Part shown: in pieces, positions 59,389-64,000 of the stretch
Position numbering within the stretch: the stretch's first letter is position 1
How the letters are laid out: each line of letters starts with the position of its first letter
Source: Amblyornis subalaris
Lineage: Eukaryota; Chordata; Aves; Passeriformes; Ptilonorhynchidae
Direction of reading: 5' to 3'
DNA: 64,000 bases
Assembly: GCA_018881555.1 (NCBI GenBank)
Contig: JACAXG010000028.1
Location: forward strand, 1,973,143-2,037,142
The notes under the pieces: model-generated
What the model was told of the DNA's origin: nothing
The model's database searches: none
The model's input: the letters and a program-made list of their open reading frames with translations, nothing else
Position numbers and translations under genes: made by a program

Positions 59389-60103
59389 GTGTGGGATCCA
59401 AGCGTGCGGTGCAGCAGCGAGCCTCGTGCGGGTGCCTTTGTTTGGGTCCCAAAAAGAATTCAAGGATTTGGTTCCCGGTTTAGGATCCAGCTGCTGCCAA
59501 GCTCCGGTGCTCTGCTTCCCGTTCCCACCAGCGCCTTGCTGGGGATGCGCAGGGAGCTGTTGGATCGGGGGAAAAATGACCTCGTGAAGTCGCCGGGAGC
59601 ATTTTAAATCCAGCAGGAATGAGGCTGGGAAAAGCCCAGCTCCCGCTGCGGCCCAGCCAGGCGCCCGTGCCTGTGCTGTCCTGCTTTTCCCGGCGGGAAA
59701 AGCCGGCGGATGTCTGGGAGCTGCTGCGAGTCCGGGAGCGAATCCTCAAACGTGGCCAGCGGGAGGACAAACCCCAACGGCCCCTTTATCCCTCCTGCAT
59801 CCCTTTGCTTCCCCAGTGAGCGGAAAATAATGCCAATTCCAATCGCTCCTGGAATATTCCGAGGGCTGGGTGAGCNTTTTCACCCTCCAGAGGAGGATGT
59901 GGATGGATTCCTGTGGAAAATCCTGCCTCTTTGAGGGTCGGTTTGCCCTCAGGTGACTCCTTTTGTGCAGAGGGCTCGGGGTTTAATGGATTTAACACTT
60001 TGGATTTGAGGATTCCCAGCCGAATCCGGCGTGGAGGTGTATCCCGTGTTCTTGAGGTCCCGTTTTTCATCCCGAAGTGGAAATGGATGGAGCACCTGGC
60101 GGG

Positions 60104-60206
60104 TGGGAAGGAAGGAAGGAAGGGAGGGAGGAAGGAAGGAAGGAAGGGAGGGAGGAAGGAAGGAAGGAAGGGAGGAAGGAAGGAAGGAAGGAAGGGAGGG
60201 AGGGAA
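60104..60206. repeat. GGAA/GGGA purine microsatellite
   Basis: About 100 bases with no pyrimidine on the plus strand, built from GGAA and GGGA blocks arranged in a longer GGGAGGGAGGAAGGAAGGAA period. Mirror-symmetric purine tracts of this size can form triplex DNA, and GGAA runs bind ETS factors in vitro. Confidence 0.97.
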
Positions 60207-60632
60207 CCTGAGCAGCACAAAGGGAGCAATTCCCTGGGTAACCCCAGGTTTAGCCTCGTGTCACCTCTGGGATTGATCCCTGTTTTCCATGTGTTCCTGC
60301 TGTGGCTGGGGGAGGATCAGCCATGGAGCAGAGCCCTCACACCCACGGGATGTGCTCCAAAGGGACTTTGCTCCCTATAAACGTTACAGCCGAGCTCAGG
60401 GAGAGGCAGGAAAGGGCAGGAAGGCTTCGATTCCNTGCCTGTCCCACATGGATGAGCACCCAGGCAGCTTAACCCCTTCCCAGCTCCGTGGGAATAACAG
60501 CGCTGGGACCCACGGGAAAAACAGGGATGAAAACCCTTNTGGTCCCTGGGGTTGATGACGGCTGAAGAATTCTCTGGGATTTGTTAAACTCATTTGCAGG
60601 CACATCGGGATGGGATGAGGGGCAGGGATTTT

Positions 60633-60865
60633 CAGCTGCCAGAGGGCAGGGATAGGTGGGATATTGGGAAGGAATTCCTCCCCGTGAGGGTGGGGAGGGA
60701 GNGATTNCCAGAGAAGCTCTGGCTGCCCCATCCCTGGAAGTGTCTGAGGCCAGGCTGGACAGGGCTTGGAGCAACCTGGGATAGTGGGAGCTGTCCTTGG
60801 CATAAGATAAGCTTTAAAATCCTTTCCAACCCAAGCCACTCNGGGATTCTGGGATTCTGGGATCC
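60633..60865 (+). mobile_element. CR1 LINE 3' end
   Basis: CTGCCAGAGGGCAGGGATAG, GTGAGGGTGGGGAGGGAG, GGAGCAACCTGGGATAGTGG and the tail GGGATTCTGGGATTCTGG. Confidence 0.95.
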
Positions 60866-61654
60866 CGCGAAGCCGAGCTCTGCTGATGAGCACCGAGCAG
60901 CGGGAGGGCGGGATATGAGGAACATTCCATGGATGCGAGGAGGAGCAGCAGAGCTGGGAGCAGTTTGTGAAAGCAGCCGACGGCCAGAGCCGATTCCCCN
61001 GAGCCCCGAACGACCCCGGCACAGGAAACGTGGAGACGAATCCCACAAATCCTCTGTTCCTTAGCAGAGGAGCTCGCCCAGCCCCACNTGGGGCTGAATC
61101 CACCCGAGCTCCAGCAGGGACAGGGGGTTGGAAACCTGGCTGGGGAAACGGCAGCACTTGGAATTTAGGGTGAGAAATCCCAAACAGGGAGCATTTCCCT
61201 CCCGGCAGCCCCGAGCTGCCCTGACAATCCCAAGGAAATTGTGGGTGCCGATTGGTGTGTGCATGTGTGGTCCTAAAAATCCATATCCAGGAGTTTCTGT
61301 CTGTTCCTTGAGTGAAAAAAAGCAGGGAATTCATGGATTTACGTCTGACTCCCCTGCAAGGGTTTGCCCTGGAACTGCGGGTGTGCCAAGAACATCCATT
61401 CATTCCCTGCCTCAGGAGCGAGNTTTTATGGATCAGCTTTTCGGGACACACCGCACCGAAAATCCCCTACNCCCACGAGCTTTGAGCCTGTCCTTCCCCC
61501 GGCAGCTCCTTCCCTGCAAACGTGGTTAAAATCGGGAATGACACCCCTGAAATTGGACACAGGAGCAGCTCNGGGCTTTTCCAGGAGCTCCCATGGGGTG
61601 CACGGGAATGTCACCGGGAGCAGATTCAGAGCTTGGGGATTCNGCTGGAATTTC

Positions 61655-62100
61655 AGCTCTAGCAGCGAAATTATTCCAATTATTGCATTATTAATAATTT
61701 AAAATAATTAAATTTATTTTCTTTAATGTAAATAAAGAGTGTAAATTACCGTGGCGGAGCCTGCCCCGCTCTGGGTGGCGTTAATTAAATCCTCGGCCGC
61801 TTTTTTTGGTGGAAGGAAGACGGGAAAAAAGGAGCCTTCAATCAATTCCGTGTTTAATTAAAGCCTCTCCTCCNTTCCGAGCTCTCCCACTCCGAGCGCG
61901 GCGCTGGAGCGGTGACGCCGAACCAGCAGGAATCCCAAAGAAATCAGGTTGTGAGGGAAGTTAAAACGAAGTTAAAAATCTGGGAATTTCCCGGGTAAAC
62001 ATTACAAAAGCGGGAGCTTGAGGCGGAACTCCAGCTCTATTCGTGGAGAGGCTTTTTTTGGATTATAATTCCCGCTGGGAATTTCTCTGCGGTGCCTCCA
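61655..62100. promoter_or_regulatory. AT-rich island just upstream of the selectivity-filter exon
   Basis: Contains TTATTGCATTATTAATAATT, AAATAATTAAATTTATTTTC, GGCGTTAATTAAATCCTCGG and GTGTTTAATTAAAGCC, four TAATTA-like sites in an otherwise GC-rich intron, ending about 60 bases before the acceptor. It may be a conserved element or may help splicing; it is not a repeat I recognise. Confidence 0.35.
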
Positions 62101-62158
62101 AAACCTGTGTTTGAGGTCGAACTTTTTGGTGGATTTCCGTTTCCGTGTCTCCCCGCAG

Positions 62159-62251
62159 GTGATCACCCTGGAAGGATGGGTGGACATCATGTACTACGTG
62201 ATGGATGCACATTCCTTTTACAACTTCATCTACTTCATCCTGCTCATCATA
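62159..62251 (+). CDS. CACNA1H: CACNA1H exon: domain I selectivity filter and S6 start
   Basis: Thirty-one codons read [20 protein letters not shown] then [11 protein letters not shown]. The Glu of TLEGW (codon 62171-62173) is the first member of the EEDD ring that selects calcium in Cav3 channels. [11 protein letters not shown] is the first half of S6, the inner gate helix; the expected continuation (V-G-S-F-F-M-I-N) would start the next exon, outside the window. The acceptor is TCTCCCCGCAG and the donor is a consensus GTAAGT at 62252. It is in phase 0 at both ends. The gene is therefore cut by the window edge, not broken. Confidence 0.97.
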
Positions 62252-64000
62252 GTAAGTATGACCCGGGAGATGCTCCCGTTCCTTGTCGAGTTGTTCCCAG
62301 GGGTTTTCCACAGGGTGGAAATTCAGGTGGGATTCAGGATTCGGGGCTTTCCCTCCCAGCCTTGCTCTTGTCACCTCGTCTGTGCCTCGGCCAAGAATTG
62401 TTAACAGGACAAAAATTCCCACTTTTCTCCCTTTAACCTCCTCGATGTTCCAGAGGGAGCCTCATTTCTTTGGAGAGCCCTCAGACCTTTGAATTCCGCC
62501 TGAACCCTTTAAATATGGATATTTTCATCAGGGCAGTGCCCCTCTCGGAGGTCTCACATTCCCAAAACCAACGGATTACCCACTGGAGGTGCTGGGGGTT
62601 GTCCTCAGAAGCTGCCATTCCGTGTTCCTAAGGGTCTGTTTTTCCAAAGGGCACAACCTTCTCCAGGAAGTGGAAAAGTGGCACCGTGAGGATTCAGGCA
62701 GGACATGGGGTGGAGGTGCTTAAAAGTGCTTTTGGGACTGGATATTCCTCGTGTGTAACCCCATCCTGGTCAGTGAGGNTTTGGAGGCCTTGGGAAGTCA
62801 AGCCAGTTCCCACCAGCAGCNGGAAAAGCCTGGATCAGAGCAGAGTGGGGTGGTCCTGGATAAATCAGGGATTTCTGAGCTGTAGCAATGGGCCATGAAT
62901 TGAGCCTTCTCTGCCTGTGGATCCGTGTGGAAAATCCAGGAGCTGACTCATCCCCAGGTCCCTTGGAGCAGGGAAAGGCACCTTTGCTGCTTCCCCGGCC
63001 GGATCCACACCGGAGAGCAGCACCACAAACCCTCTCCCCACAGCTTCCCTGAGGATTCACCGAACAATTCCAGGTTAAATCCATCCGTGTCCTCCCGAGC
63101 ACGGCACAGACAGTGGCACTTCCCTGATGTCACTCCCTTTTCCCTCCTAAGGGCACTGATTCCCTGCTGGGAATATTGGACCTTTTCCTTTGGCTGATTT
63201 AGGGACTCGAGGGGTGAAAAAGCCCTTGGTGGGCTCGAAGGGAGGCACATCCTCATCCTTGGGACTTCATTTTGGTGTCACCCCAGAGCACGTCAACTCC
63301 ACCAGACCCTAAATCAGCCCCTTCAGGAGCTCTGGATGCCCTGGAGCTGCTTTTCCCTGTCAGGGAGTCCGGGGAGCACAAGGTCACAGCTCCATGACCC
63401 CGCTCTTTTGGGGCGTGAAGCGGCCGAAAAAGAGAAAGGATTGTTTCAAAACAGCACAAATGGCACTCGAAACCCTCTTTGCACGCTCCGTGTCGGGAGC
63501 AAGGCTCTGAGGGCAGGGAAGGGCAGAGGGCCGTTCCAAACAGCTCTGCCAAAAAAACTCACCGTGGCTCAGAGGGAATTCAGCAGCTCGGGCACATTTG
63601 CCGCAACATTTGGCGAGCAGACTCCGCTGATGGCTTAATCCGGGACTGCCTAAANAGAGAGGCCTGGCAAAATTCAAGAGTAGAAAGAGTTGGTGTTTAT
63701 TTGAAATCCTTCAGGTGCATCCGGGGCAGTCAGAGCTCACTCAGGGGCTACGCCCCAAGATGGACCCCCCGAGGTGGACGGCAGGTCGCGAGTTTTCACA
63801 CTTTCCTCAGTTTGCTCCGCCAGCATCTCAGGGTTAGTTCTTCCAATTCCAGCTTCGGCTAATGAAGGAATTCCCGCCAAGTCGTTTACGTTTCCCGGGG
63901 CCTGAGGCAGTGAGGTGTCCTTGAGCTTTCAGGCGTGCACATGGATTGTTTTGCCTGCAAGCAGCAGCTAACGCTCCATATGGACTTTAGAGTTACGCCT
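62252..64000 (+). other. CACNA1H: CACNA1H intron after the selectivity-filter exon (partial)
   Basis: The intron starts with GTAAGT and runs off the window. 62252-63390 has fewer GGAATTCC-type motifs than the rest of the window and no element I can name. The last part is covered by an LTR-like sequence. Confidence 0.85.
63655..64000 (-). mobile_element. Probable endogenous retrovirus LTR, minus strand (partial)
   Basis: Base composition changes here and the sequence resembles avian ERV long terminal repeats read in reverse. TGTTTATTTG at about 63695-63704 is the reverse complement of a CAAATAAACA polyadenylation region, the usual R-U5 landmark. No coding part of a provirus is visible in the window. 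The left boundary is uncertain and the element may begin nearer 63400. A comparison with a bird repeat library would settle the family. Confidence 0.42.

Larger units (their letters stand above)
51992..62158 (+). other. CACNA1H: CACNA1H intron between turret and selectivity-filter exons
   Basis: This is the longest complete intron in the window, about 10.2 kb, and it splits the pore loop itself (GTAGGA to CCCCGCAG). It holds five CR1 ends, a GGAA/GGGA purine tract, and four AT-rich repeat-free islands with homeodomain- and GATA-like motifs, listed separately. From 52.0 to 53.9 kb I see no recognisable element. Confidence 0.9.

Noticed and set aside
40538..62251. CACNA1G or CACNA1I instead of CACNA1H
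   Set aside because: The S3-S4 loop has Asp-Gly-His-Asn (CACNA1G has Leu-Gln-Asn here), and the turret ([18 protein letters not shown]) follows the CACNA1H wording.
62270..62404. Coding continuation after ILLII
   Set aside because: The frame runs through a consensus GTAAGT donor and then loses all similarity to S6; this is intron.

Overview
The window is vertebrate nuclear DNA, most likely from a bird and probably a passerine. It is dense with 5'-truncated CR1 LINE 3' ends (about 30 recognisable pieces on both strands), GC-rich, and split-gene in structure with GT-AG introns. The one gene I can support is CACNA1H, the T-type (low-voltage-activated) calcium channel Cav3.2 alpha-1H subunit, on the + strand. 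In birds this locus is expected on a small, GC-rich chromosome; that placement is inference.

Layout: positions 1-40537 hold no recognisable coding exon. I read this as the long intron before the exon that encodes segment S1 of domain I. It contains CR1 fragments, at least a dozen minisatellites, an (AAT)n microsatellite and several CpG-rich stretches. Six consecutive CACNA1H exons follow: 40538-40649 (S1), 42104-42237 (S2 to S3), 45091-45188 (S3 end, S3-S4 loop, S4), 46347-46506 (S5), 51676-51991 (S5-pore turret and first half of the pore loop) and 62159-62251 (selectivity filter, start of S6). The reading frame continues cleanly across all five internal junctions, and none of the exons contains an N. 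The next exon (rest of S6, I-II linker) lies beyond the window, as does the N-terminal exon. The right edge (about 63655-64000) looks like part of a minus-strand avian endogenous retroviral LTR.

How the parts work together: the six exons encode almost all of homologous domain I, that is voltage sensor S1-S4 with five S4 arginines, S5, a cysteine-rich extracellular turret and the pore helix with the first selectivity-filter glutamate. Several residues mark the gene as CACNA1H rather than CACNA1G or CACNA1I, above all the Asp-Gly-His-Asn stretch of the S3-S4 loop, whose His matches human His191 of the nickel/zinc/redox site.

Main points for a second look: (1) the exon at 40538 has no AG acceptor but has a textbook U12 branch point followed 12 bases later by AC, so the preceding intron appears to be a minor-spliceosome AT-AC intron longer than 40 kb; (2) AT-rich, repeat-free islands in the last large intron (54.7, 57.5-58.1, 58.9-59.2 and 61.7-62.1 kb) look like candidate conserved enhancers; (3) the intronic DNA is strongly enriched in the palindrome GGAATTCC and in minisatellites with 9-90 bp units; (4) a 15-bp perfect inverted pair of RFX/X-box-like sites lies at 9008-9100. 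Isolated single N bases are scattered throughout and look like masked ambiguous calls rather than gaps.
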